Assembly: GCA_020860885.1 (NCBI GenBank)
Contig: JAJBTS010000183.1
Span: forward strand, 1 to 12,835
Origin: Bacteroidales bacterium
Lineage (GTDB): Bacteria > Bacteroidota > Bacteroidia > Bacteroidales > Azobacteroidaceae
Length of the DNA: 12,835 bases
Reading direction: 5' to 3'
Of the stretch, positions 1 to 7,954 are shown in pieces (positions within the stretch are counted from its first letter, which is position 1; each line of letters opens with the position of its first letter). The notes below the pieces were generated by a model. That model had not been told where the DNA came from and made no database searches. It saw only the letters and a list, made by a program, of their open reading frames with translations. The translations under genes and the position numbers were made by a program.

Positions 1-1
1 T

Positions 2-895
2 AATGCTCCTTTCACTCCCTTTAATGAACATAATAATATAAATTATGATATTATTCGTCCGTACGCCTCTTTTCTGGCGAAAAACGGATTGAAAGGCGTA
101 TTTATTAACGGCTCATCCGGTGAAGGATACCTCTTAACCGAAGAAGAAAGAACGCTTTTAACCGAAAAATGGATAGAAAGTAGTCCGTCCGGATTTAAAG
201 TAATTGTTCACGTAGGAAGCACTTGTGTAAAAATGAGTCAGCGGCTTGCGGAACACGCTCAGAAAGCAGGTGCCTGGGGAATTGGGGCAATGGCATCTCC
301 TTTCCCAAAAGTTTTCAGGATAGAAGAACTTGTAAAATATTGTGAAGCAATTGCATCTTACGCGCCGGAACTTCCTTTCTATTTTTACCATATACCAACG
401 CTTAATGGCGTCTTTTTGCCTATGCTGGACTTACTTAAAGCCGTTGATGAACGTATCCCTAATTTTGCAGGTATAAAATATACGTTTGAAAGTTTGTATG
501 AATACAATCAATGCATGTTGTATAAAAATGGAAAATTCGATATGCTTCACGGACAGGATGAAACTATATTACCCGCTCTCGCTATGGGGGGAGCACAGGG
601 AGGTATAGGCGGAACTACCAATTATAATGGTAAAGTATTAAGCGGAATCATTGATGCGTGGAATAACGGAGATTTGGAAAAGGCACGGGAGCTACAAAAC
701 TTTGCCCAAAAAGTAATAAATATTATTTGTAATTACAGAGGAAATATTGTCGGAGGAAAGAGAATAATGAAACTGATAGGTTTAGATATGGGATTAAACC
801 GTATTCCCTATCAGAATATGACTGACACCGAAGAGAGAGAAATGAAAAAAGAATTAAAAGCCATCGATTTTTTTGAAAGGTGCAATCAACTGTAA
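2..895 (+). CDS. nanA: N-acetylneuraminate lyase (sialic acid aldolase), 5' end outside window
   Basis: Cytoplasmic class I aldolase that cleaves N-acetylneuraminate to pyruvate and ManNAc. The reading frame is open from base 2 and already shows the family's N-terminal APFTPF strand, so the true start lies before the window and roughly ten residues are missing. The TTG at 89 is internal. Visible hallmarks of the DHDPS/NAL family are the pyruvate-carboxylate loop GSSGE (110-124), the YHIP motif with the catalytic Tyr (codon 386-388), and the Schiff-base Lys in GIKYT (codon 476-478), followed by HGQDE and GGIGGT. The YHIP and GIK contexts look closer to the eukaryotic-type and Bacteroides lyases than to E. 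coli NanA, where they read YNIP and LKQ. It ends 15 bases before the epimerase gene. Another DHDPS-superfamily aldolase is possible on domain grounds, but the sialidase, transporter and epimerase neighbours make the lyase call strong. The Bacteroides fragilis literature name is nanL. Confidence 0.93.
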   Translation, partial: NAPFTPFNEHNNINYDIIRPYASFLAKNGLKGVFINGSSGEGYLLTEEERTLLTEKWIESSPSGFKVIVHVGSTCVKMSQRLAEHAQKAGAWGIGAMASPFPKVFRIEELVKYCEAIASYAPELPFYFYHIPTLNGVFLPMLDLLKAVDERIPNFAGIKYTFESLYEYNQCMLYKNGKFDMLHGQDETILPALAMGGAQGGIGGTTNYNGKVLSGIIDAWNNGDLEKARELQNFAQKVINIICNYRGNIVGGKRIMKLIGLDMGLNRIPYQNMTDTEEREMKKELKAIDFFERCNQL

Positions 896-910
896 GATAA
901 TTCCGGTAGT

Positions 911-2107
911 ATGAACAGAATTGATTATATTGAAAATTGGAAACACAGGTACTATCAGGATCTGACCTGCAATATCATGCCGTTCTGGCTAAAGTATGGC
1001 GTAGATACTAAAAACGGAGGTATCTATACGTGTATTGACAGGAAAGGAAACATCATAGATTCAACCAAATCGGTTTGGTTCCAGGGACGCTTTGCGTTTA
1101 TTTGTTCTTATGCATACAACACTATTGAAAAGAAAGAAGAATGGCTCAATGCAGCAAAATCCACGATCGATTTTATTGAAAAACACTGTTTCGATTCAGA
1201 CGGCAGGATGTTTTTTGAGGTAAGCGCCGAAGGGATTCCTCTAAGAAAACGGCGTTACGTATTCTCTGAAACATTTGCGATGATTGCATTTTCAGAATAT
1301 TCTATTGCATCGGGAAACAGATCGTATGCTCTGAAAGCTTTGGAGTTGTTCAAAAAAACACTTTCGTGGATTCATTCCGAAACACTTACACCCAAATATA
1401 CATCCCATTTTCAGGCAAAATCTCATTCTTTAACGATGATACTGATTAATACGGCATCACGGATCCGGGAAGCTATAAGCCATCCTTTATTGAATGAACA
1501 GATAGATAGATCCATAGAATCAATAAGCAAAGATTTTATGCATCCTGAATTCAAAGCTCTACTGGAAACGGTAGGGCGCAATGGGGAATTCATTCCTTCC
1601 ATTATCGGAAGAACCATTAACCCCGGACATTGTATTGAAACGGCCTGGTTCATTCTGGACGAAGCTAAATACAGGAATCACGACGCAGGTCTGATTCAAA
1701 TAGGAACTACCCTTTTAAACTGGTCGTGGGAATGGGGCTGGGACAAGAAATACGGAGGTATTTCCAACTTTCGGGATTGTATGGACCTGCCTGTCCAGGA
1801 TTATGCTCACGACATGAAATTCTGGTGGCCGCAAACAGAAACTATCATTGCTTCACTGTATGCTTATCAGGTCACGCATGAAGAAAAATATTTGGAAATG
1901 CATAAACAGATCAGTGATTATACTTATTCTCATTTTCCGGATAAAGAATATGGTGAATGGTACGGATACCTTCATTACGATGGAACTATTTCTCAAACGG
2001 CCAAAGGAAATCTATTCAAAGGACCTTTTCATATTCCCAGAATGATGATTAAAGGTTATTTGCTTTGTAATGAAATATTAAGCAATAATAAAGAAATAAA
2101 TTTATAA
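911..2107 (+). CDS. nanE: AGE-family N-acylglucosamine 2-epimerase (ManNAc to GlcNAc)
   Basis: Predicted cytoplasmic (alpha/alpha)6-barrel epimerase of 398 residues, a normal length for the AGE/renin-binding-protein family. It should convert the ManNAc made by the lyase to GlcNAc. The four active-site positions known from the cyanobacterial and porcine enzymes can all be placed: Arg60 in FQGRF, His240 in PGHCIETAW, Glu310 in WWPQTE and His374 in GPFHIPR. DYAHDMKFWWP and EWYGYL are also typical. There is no signal peptide. It starts 15 bases after the lyase stop with no obvious Shine-Dalgarno, as is common in this phylum. It is unrelated in fold to the E. coli NanE phosphate epimerase although the same symbol is used in Bacteroides. 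An epimerase acting on free ManNAc removes the need for NanK; a separate GlcNAc kinase (RokA in B. fragilis) would be needed and is not in this window. Cellobiose or mannose epimerase activity is an alternative within the superfamily but fits the context less well. Confidence 0.92.
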   Translation: MNRIDYIENWKHRYYQDLTCNIMPFWLKYGVDTKNGGIYTCIDRKGNIIDSTKSVWFQGRFAFICSYAYNTIEKKEEWLNAAKSTIDFIEKHCFDSDGRMFFEVSAEGIPLRKRRYVFSETFAMIAFSEYSIASGNRSYALKALELFKKTLSWIHSETLTPKYTSHFQAKSHSLTMILINTASRIREAISHPLLNEQIDRSIESISKDFMHPEFKALLETVGRNGEFIPSIIGRTINPGHCIETAWFILDEAKYRNHDAGLIQIGTTLLNWSWEWGWDKKYGGISNFRDCMDLPVQDYAHDMKFWWPQTETIIASLYAYQVTHEEKYLEMHKQISDYTYSHFPDKEYGEWYGYLHYDGTISQTAKGNLFKGPFHIPRMMIKGYLLCNEILSNNKEINL

Positions 2108-2135
2108 TTTTACTAACTATTACAATGCTACAGTT

Positions 2136-4679
2136 ATGAAAACACAATTGAAATTTTGGACAACGGTTATTCTAGTCTGTTTTCTGATCCAAGGATCTTT
2201 TGCCCAATCGGGAAATTCCTTAAAGTTAAACGGAATAGATCAATTAATGACTATTCCTTCTCATGCTGACTTTAATATTACAACAGAAGAAAGTTTTTCC
2301 ATTACCTGTTGGATAAAACTGGATGAATTTGTTGACACACAAAGTGCACAACGTTTTATCGCTAAAAGATGTATGGCAGACTCCCCTAAAAGTGGTTATG
2401 AACTTTGGGGCGGAAAGAATGGTACGAATAATTTTTATGCGAACAATGCCCCCAATGCCGATGGCAATCATAACAATTCCATGTCGGTATGGTCTTCAAA
2501 AGGAGGCGAATTAGATACATGGGTTCATATCGGTTTTGTTGTTGACCGGAGCGAAGGTAAAATGTACTTGTATCAGGAAGGTGAAAAAGTAGGTGATTCG
2601 GGTAGTAAAGATATATCTCCCTGGTCGGTAGATAATCCTTACGATGTAACTATAGGTGCCGGACGTCCTAATACAACTACATATGGATATTATATGAAAG
2701 GAGAAGTAGACAACCTGCGTTTCTGGAAAAAAGCTCTGAGCCCGGAAGAAATAGCAGCCGATCGAACAGTTGAAGTCACTGCCGCCACAGAAGGCCTTGT
2801 TGCCGCTTATGATTTTGAAAATATTTCAGGATTTGAGGTTACGGACATCAGTGGAAACGGACACAACGGAACTCTAGTCAACTATCCTCTTCCCGGAATT
2901 TGTGAAATAGAAAATATTATTCTAACTCAGGACAAGAATTATACAGGCAGAGGAAATAATAATGAAGTGATTCTTAAAGCGAAGATTGAAACAACAGGCA
3001 GCGAATCTGTAGAATTCGAAAGCCTTACAATGGATCTGCAAGGAACAACAAATATCCAGGATGTGAAATCCATCCGGATTTATTCTACCGGAAATATAGA
3101 GAAATTCGATTCCAGAAATCCATCTGCCGCAACTTTATTAGGAACCTGCAACCCTCAGGAAGGAGAAATCAGTTGTGATTTAACAGGAAACCTTACTGCA
3201 GGCAATAACTTTTTATGGATTACCTGCGATATTGCTGAAGATGCAAAAGAGGGCAATGAAGTGGATGTCAGTCTTATTTCTGTTAGCACGGTAGCTGAGA
3301 CCATCGAGGTAGAAAATCCATCTGTCACGGGTTCCCGAACCATTCTTTTAGCTCGTCAAATGTTGTATGCTCCCGGAGACTTAGGATCTAAGAATTTCAG
3401 GATTCCAGCTATTATAACAGCAAAAGACGGATCTATCGTTATTGCTACGGATAAAAGAAAAAACAATGAGGCCGACTTACCTCAGGATATCGACATATTG
3501 ATCAATAGGAGCACCGATGGTGGTAAAACATGGTCTGAACCTATAACCATTGCAGAAGGCACAGGCTATGGTAAAGGATTTGGTGATGCAGCCCTTGTTC
3601 ATACCAATGAAGAAGGAGGTTTGTTATGTATTTTCGTAGGAGGTCCTGGCTTATTCCCATCGACGCCTTCCAATCCTATCCGTACTTACATCTGTAAAAG
3701 TACCGACAATGGAATTACATGGACCGCTCCACGCGATATTACGGATCAATTGTTTGGAAACGGTTGCACGGATGCGACCAGAAAGTTGTGGAACGGATCG
3801 TTCTGTGCATCAGGGAATGGGTTGCTCACCCGGGAAGGACGTATTATGTTTGTATCGGCTGTAAGAGAAACGTCCGGAGGCTCTTTATCAAACTATGTTG
3901 TTTATTCGGATGATAACGGGGAAACATGGAATGTATCCAAACGCGCTATGCAAGGTGGTGATGAAGCTAAAGTGACAGAATTGAATGACGGAACAATCCT
4001 GATGAGTATCCGCCGACAAAGCAAAGGTGCCCGCTATTTTACCAAATCTACTGACCATGGAATTACATGGGGTGCTTTATCATCCTGGCCGGAATTGATC
4101 GAACCGAACTGCAACGGAGACATTATCCGCTATACTTCTACACTGGACGGTTATGATAAAGATAGAATCTTACATACGATCCCGAATCATTCTTCCAACC
4201 GTCAGAATGTATCGATATTCTTAAGTTACGATGAAGGTAAAACATGGCCGGTAAAAAGAACACTTTGCCCGGGCGGTTCCGCATATTCTTCCATTACTAT
4301 ATTACCCGACGGCACTATAGGAGCTTACATTGAAGAAAGCCATTTTTCAGAAGGATATTCCTTAATATATGTAAACTTTTCTTTGGATTGGCTAACGAAT
4401 GGCAAAGATATCTACACAGAACCCGATCCAACGGATTCCAATAAGCCTGAGATAACATCATCTGTTGAAATTTTCCTGGAAAAAGATAATGTTATTGTAA
4501 TAAAAGGAGCTTCCACAGGAAATTGGGTTAAAGTATATGACCTGACTGGAAAATTGTTGAAAGAAACACAAATTATTGCACCGGAAACACGCCTAAAGTT
4601 AAGAATGGACACAAGTGCTTGTATTGTTCAGGTGGATAACGGAAAAAATCTGATTACAAAAAAATTAATTCTCGGATAA
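2136..4679 (+). CDS. nanH: Secreted GH33 exo-alpha-sialidase with LamG-like domain and T9SS sorting tail
   Basis: Releases terminal sialic acid from host glycans outside the cell. It has 847 residues, against about 540 for the T. forsythia and B. fragilis NanH enzymes. Order of parts: signal peptide (1-23, cleavage likely after SFA); LamG/concanavalin-like domain (about 27-253); BNR-associated beta-sandwich N-terminal domain (about 256-405); GH33 six-bladed propeller (about 410-760); and a C-terminal T9SS type A sorting domain (about 770-847, ending KKLILG). Catalytic signs are FRIP with Arg422 of the Arg triad, Glu615 in VTELNDG and probable nucleophile Tyr717 in AYSSI. Asp447, Asp451 and Asp453 lie in the segment that holds the acid/base Asp. 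Five Asp boxes (S-x-D-x-G-x-T-W) start at residues 459, 522, 591, 638 and 697. The CTD implies export across the outer membrane and surface attachment or release by a type IX system. The extra LamG domain probably aids glycan binding (inference). It sits 28 bases after the epimerase gene. Confidence 0.96.
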   Translation: MKTQLKFWTTVILVCFLIQGSFAQSGNSLKLNGIDQLMTIPSHADFNITTEESFSITCWIKLDEFVDTQSAQRFIAKRCMADSPKSGYELWGGKNGTNNFYANNAPNADGNHNNSMSVWSSKGGELDTWVHIGFVVDRSEGKMYLYQEGEKVGDSGSKDISPWSVDNPYDVTIGAGRPNTTTYGYYMKGEVDNLRFWKKALSPEEIAADRTVEVTAATEGLVAAYDFENISGFEVTDISGNGHNGTLVNYPLPGICEIENIILTQDKNYTGRGNNNEVILKAKIETTGSESVEFESLTMDLQGTTNIQDVKSIRIYSTGNIEKFDSRNPSAATLLGTCNPQEGEISCDLTGNLTAGNNFLWITCDIAEDAKEGNEVDVSLISVSTVAETIEVENPSVTGSRTILLARQMLYAPGDLGSKNFRIPAIITAKDGSIVIATDKRKNNEADLPQDIDILINRSTDGGKTWSEPITIAEGTGYGKGFGDAALVHTNEEGGLLCIFVGGPGLFPSTPSNPIRTYICKSTDNGITWTAPRDITDQLFGNGCTDATRKLWNGSFCASGNGLLTREGRIMFVSAVRETSGGSLSNYVVYSDDNGETWNVSKRAMQGGDEAKVTELNDGTILMSIRRQSKGARYFTKSTDHGITWGALSSWPELIEPNCNGDIIRYTSTLDGYDKDRILHTIPNHSSNRQNVSIFLSYDEGKTWPVKRTLCPGGSAYSSITILPDGTIGAYIEESHFSEGYSLIYVNFSLDWLTNGKDIYTEPDPTDSNKPEITSSVEIFLEKDNVIVIKGASTGNWVKVYDLTGKLLKETQIIAPETRLKLRMDTSACIVQVDNGKNLITKKLILG

Positions 4680-4700
4680 AATAAAGATAGTTATCAGTAT

Positions 4701-5936
4701 ATGAAAAACACAAAAATATATCCATGGATCGTAGTAGCTCTCTTATGGGGTGTAGCTTTGCTTAACTATATGGACCGTCAAATGCTGTCGACCATGAAAG
4801 AGGCTATGCAGATTGATATCGAAGAGCTACAGTCGGCTACTAATTTCGGACGATTGATGGCAGTATTTCTATGGATATATGGCTGTGTTAGTCCTGTCGC
4901 AGGTATGATTGCCGACCGGATAAACAGAAAATGGCTGATTATCGGCAGTTTGTTTGTCTGGTCGGCAGTAACCTGGGGAATGGGACATGCTACCTCATTT
5001 TCGGAACTTTATGTTTTACGGGCATTGATGGGTATTAGTGAAGCGCTTTATATTCCAGCCGGACTTTCTCTTATTGCCGACTGGCATCCCGGGAAAACAC
5101 GTTCCCTGGCTATAGGAATTCATATGACTGGACTGTATACAGGACAAGCAATAGGAGGCTTTGGAGCGACTGTTGCTTCTACCTATTCCTGGCAAGCAAC
5201 TTTTCATGGATTCGGAATAATAGGAATAATATACGCTATCGTGCTCGTGTTCTTCCTTTCTGAGAATAAAAAACATTCCGAACCACAGAAAACGGTAAAT
5301 CCTTCCCAACAAAAAATTCCTCTTTTGAAAGGATTATCTTTATTGATAAGCAATGTTGGGTTTTGGGTTATACTATTTTATTTTGCAGCTCCCAGTCTTC
5401 CTGGGTGGGCAACAAAAAACTGGCTCCCTACCCTCTTTGCTGAAAGTCTCAATATTCCGATGTCACAAGCCGGACCTCTGGCGACCATTACTATTGCTGC
5501 TTCTTCTTTTATAGGGGTAATTGCCGGAGGAATTTTATCCGACAAATGGGTACAAAAAAACCTCAAAGGACGCATCTATACCAGTGCTATCGGATTAAGT
5601 CTTACTATTCCATCGTTATTACTCATGGGATTTGGAACGAGTTTTGTGAGTATTGTAGGATCTGCATTATGTTTCGGTATTGGATACGGTATGTTCGACG
5701 CTAACAATATGCCTATTTTGTGCCAATTCGTTTCCGATAAATACCGGGCTACCGCATACGGGATCATGAATATGACCGGAGTATTTGCAGGCGCGGCCGT
5801 AACCAGCGTATTAGGACGGTGGACGGATGGCGGAAATCTGGGATTAGGATTCGCATGGCTGAGTATAGGGGTGTTTGTAGCTATCGCTCTCTTATTGTAT
5901 TTCCTCAAGCCGGAAACAGATAACAAGACGGAATAA
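4701..5936 (+). CDS. nanT: MFS sialic acid transporter
   Basis: Inner-membrane major facilitator permease of 411 residues that should import N-acetylneuraminate with a cation. The translation is highly hydrophobic and consistent with 12 membrane helices around a hydrophilic central loop (about 187-210). TM1 ends in NYMDRQ (22-27), a pattern common in the anion:cation symporter branch of the MFS. The signature loop 2-3 motif A is present as GMIADRINRK (68-77), with a second copy-like segment GGILSDKW before the C-terminal half. It follows the sialidase gene by 21 bases and precedes the GH20 gene by 5, so it is embedded in the operon. Substrate assignment rests on context: the Bacteroides fragilis nanLET locus pairs the same lyase and epimerase with an MFS NanT. 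On sequence alone a hexuronate or other organic-anion substrate could not be excluded. Confidence 0.88.
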   Translation: MKNTKIYPWIVVALLWGVALLNYMDRQMLSTMKEAMQIDIEELQSATNFGRLMAVFLWIYGCVSPVAGMIADRINRKWLIIGSLFVWSAVTWGMGHATSFSELYVLRALMGISEALYIPAGLSLIADWHPGKTRSLAIGIHMTGLYTGQAIGGFGATVASTYSWQATFHGFGIIGIIYAIVLVFFLSENKKHSEPQKTVNPSQQKIPLLKGLSLLISNVGFWVILFYFAAPSLPGWATKNWLPTLFAESLNIPMSQAGPLATITIAASSFIGVIAGGILSDKWVQKNLKGRIYTSAIGLSLTIPSLLLMGFGTSFVSIVGSALCFGIGYGMFDANNMPILCQFVSDKYRATAYGIMNMTGVFAGAAVTSVLGRWTDGGNLGLGFAWLSIGVFVAIALLLYFLKPETDNKTE

Positions 5937-5941
5937 TCAGG

Positions 5942-7954
5942 ATGAAATCAAAAGTAGTTCTTTCTGTTTTTCTTATATTCCTATCTGCTTTTTCTGTAAG
6001 AAGTACGATAGACAATCTATTGCCGCGACCTCAATATATAGAAGTTATTCCTGAAAAGTTTATTCTCGATAAGGTTAAATTATCTACTCCTTGCCATAAG
6101 CAAGTTTTTCAGTCTTTCATTGAAGAATATAATGGGAAATTGTGTGCAAATGCCCAAAAACAAATACAAGTCGAAATAGTCGATTCCATTGAGGGAGTAA
6201 AAAACAATCCGGAAGAAAGCTACTCTTTGCTGGTTGATCAAAATAATATCAAGATTACAGCCATTCACCCGAAAGGAGCTTACTGGGCTTTACAAACTCT
6301 CAAACAGCTTTATAAAGAAGAAGATAAAATTTCTTATTTTGAAGGCTGCAGAATTATCGATTATCCGGCATTCAGAATCCGGGGATTTATGCACGATACC
6401 GGAAGAAGTTATATTTCTATCGAAGAAATAAAAAAACAAATAGCTTTATTATCACACTACAAAATCAACACTTTTCATTGGCATCTGACAGAAAATCAGG
6501 GATGGAGACTCGAAAGCAAATTATTCCCAATCCTTAATGATAGTTCCAGTTACAGCAGAATGCCAGGAAAATATTATACTTTGGAAGAAGCCAGGAACTT
6601 AGTCGAATTCTGTAAACTCCATAATGTATTGCTGATTCCTGAAATTGAGATGCCCGGTCATAGCAAAGCTTTCGAAAGAGCTTTTCAAACGGATATGCAA
6701 AGTCAGGAAGGTACGGCCATTCTGAAGCAATTAATAGATGAAGTCTGTGAAACATTCAATGTGCCTTACATTCACATAGGCACAGACGAAACAGCTTTTA
6801 CCAATCCTCAATTTGTTCCGGAAATGGTAGAATACATAAGGGAAAAAGGTAAAAAAGTAGTATCCTGGAATCCTGGCTGGAATTATAAGCCTGGGGAAAT
6901 TGATATGATGCAGCTGTGGAGTTACAGAGGAAAATACATGAAAGGAATTCCTGCCATAGACTGCCGTTTCCATTACATCAATCATTACGATGCTTTTGCC
7001 GACATAATAGCTTTGTACAACAGTAAGATACTGAATGTAGACCAGGGAGATTCCGACCATGCCGGAAGCATTCTCTGCTTATGGAACGACAGATACATCG
7101 AATCAGAACAGGATATCCTTATCCAGAATAATTTTTATCCTTCTATACTAGCACTGGCTGAAAGGTCCTGGTTAGGAGGCGGATATGAATATTTTGATAA
7201 AAACGGTACAAAAATCCCAAAGAAATCAAATCCGGAATTTCAAAACTTACAAAATTTTGAAAATCGTCTATTATGGCATAAAAACCATACCTTTAAGAAT
7301 CTTCCTTTTGCCTACGTAAAACAATTAGAAGTAAAATGGAGAATCTCAGACCCTTTTCCCAACGAAGGTAATCTCTCGGCATCTTTTCCACCGGAAAAAA
7401 CCATTCAAAATATATATTCTTTTCAAGGGAAAAACTATTCAGCAAAAGAAGCTACAGGTGCAACTATTTATTTAAGACATGTATGGGGTACTCTGGTTCC
7501 CGGCTTTTATAAAAATCCGGAACCGAATCACACCGCGTATGCTTATACGTATGTCTATTCTCCTTCAGAACAGGAAGTCGGCTTATGGATCAATTTCCAG
7601 AACTACAGCCGGTCCGAAAGCGACTTACCCCCTCCACAAGGAAAATGGGATTATAAAGAAAGTCGAATATGGATCAACTCCCAAGAGATTTTACCTCCTG
7701 TCTGGCAATCGCAACATACGACGAGATCTCATGAAATCCCGCTGACCAATGAAAATTTTGAAGTACGCCCCCCTGTTTTAGTCCAGCTCAATAAAGGATG
7801 GAATAAGGTATTGTTAAAACTTCCGGTAGGAGAATTTACTACAAAAGAAATTCGTTTGGTTAAATGGATGTTTACCTGCATCTTTGTAGATCCTTCGGGA
7901 ACAAAAGAATTAGATGGATTGATTTATTCACCCGATAAAAAAATGAATCTATGA
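5942..7954 (+). CDS. GH20 beta-N-acetylhexosaminidase, exported
   Basis: Removes terminal beta-linked GlcNAc/GalNAc from glycans once sialic acid and galactose are gone. It has 670 residues: an N-terminal signal sequence (about 1-22), a GH20b-type alpha/beta domain (about 25-135), a TIM-barrel catalytic domain (about 140-430) and a C-terminal region of about 220 residues that I cannot assign. Catalytic-domain motifs in order are FRIRGFMHDTGR, FHWHLTENQGWR, PEIEMPGHSKAF, the catalytic pair Asp282-Glu283 in HIGTDETAF (substrate-assisted mechanism), QLWSYRG and LAERSW. HIGTDE differs from the usual HIGGDE by one residue but keeps both acids. The gene begins 5 bases after the transporter stop and its stop overlaps the next start as ATGA, which suggests translational coupling. 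Periplasmic or surface location is inferred; there is no T9SS tail like that of the sialidase. Confidence 0.93.
   Translation: MKSKVVLSVFLIFLSAFSVRSTIDNLLPRPQYIEVIPEKFILDKVKLSTPCHKQVFQSFIEEYNGKLCANAQKQIQVEIVDSIEGVKNNPEESYSLLVDQNNIKITAIHPKGAYWALQTLKQLYKEEDKISYFEGCRIIDYPAFRIRGFMHDTGRSYISIEEIKKQIALLSHYKINTFHWHLTENQGWRLESKLFPILNDSSSYSRMPGKYYTLEEARNLVEFCKLHNVLLIPEIEMPGHSKAFERAFQTDMQSQEGTAILKQLIDEVCETFNVPYIHIGTDETAFTNPQFVPEMVEYIREKGKKVVSWNPGWNYKPGEIDMMQLWSYRGKYMKGIPAIDCRFHYINHYDAFADIIALYNSKILNVDQGDSDHAGSILCLWNDRYIESEQDILIQNNFYPSILALAERSWLGGGYEYFDKNGTKIPKKSNPEFQNLQNFENRLLWHKNHTFKNLPFAYVKQLEVKWRISDPFPNEGNLSASFPPEKTIQNIYSFQGKNYSAKEATGATIYLRHVWGTLVPGFYKNPEPNHTAYAYTYVYSPSEQEVGLWINFQNYSRSESDLPPPQGKWDYKESRIWINSQEILPPVWQSQHTTRSHEIPLTNENFEVRPPVLVQLNKGWNKVLLKLPVGEFTTKEIRLVKWMFTCIFVDPSGTKELDGLIYSPDKKMNL

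Noticed and set aside
89..895. A complete lyase gene starting at TTG 89
   Set aside because: The same frame is open to base 2 and already encodes the conserved APFTPF strand of the family, so the start is upstream and the gene is cut by the window edge.
5576..5926. A 116-codon antisense frame inside the transporter gene
   Set aside because: It lies wholly within a conserved, functional MFS gene and has no recognisable domain or start signal.
6731..7060. A 109-codon antisense frame inside the GH20 gene
   Set aside because: It is opposite the catalytic DE motif region of an intact GH20 enzyme and shows no family features; a shadow frame.
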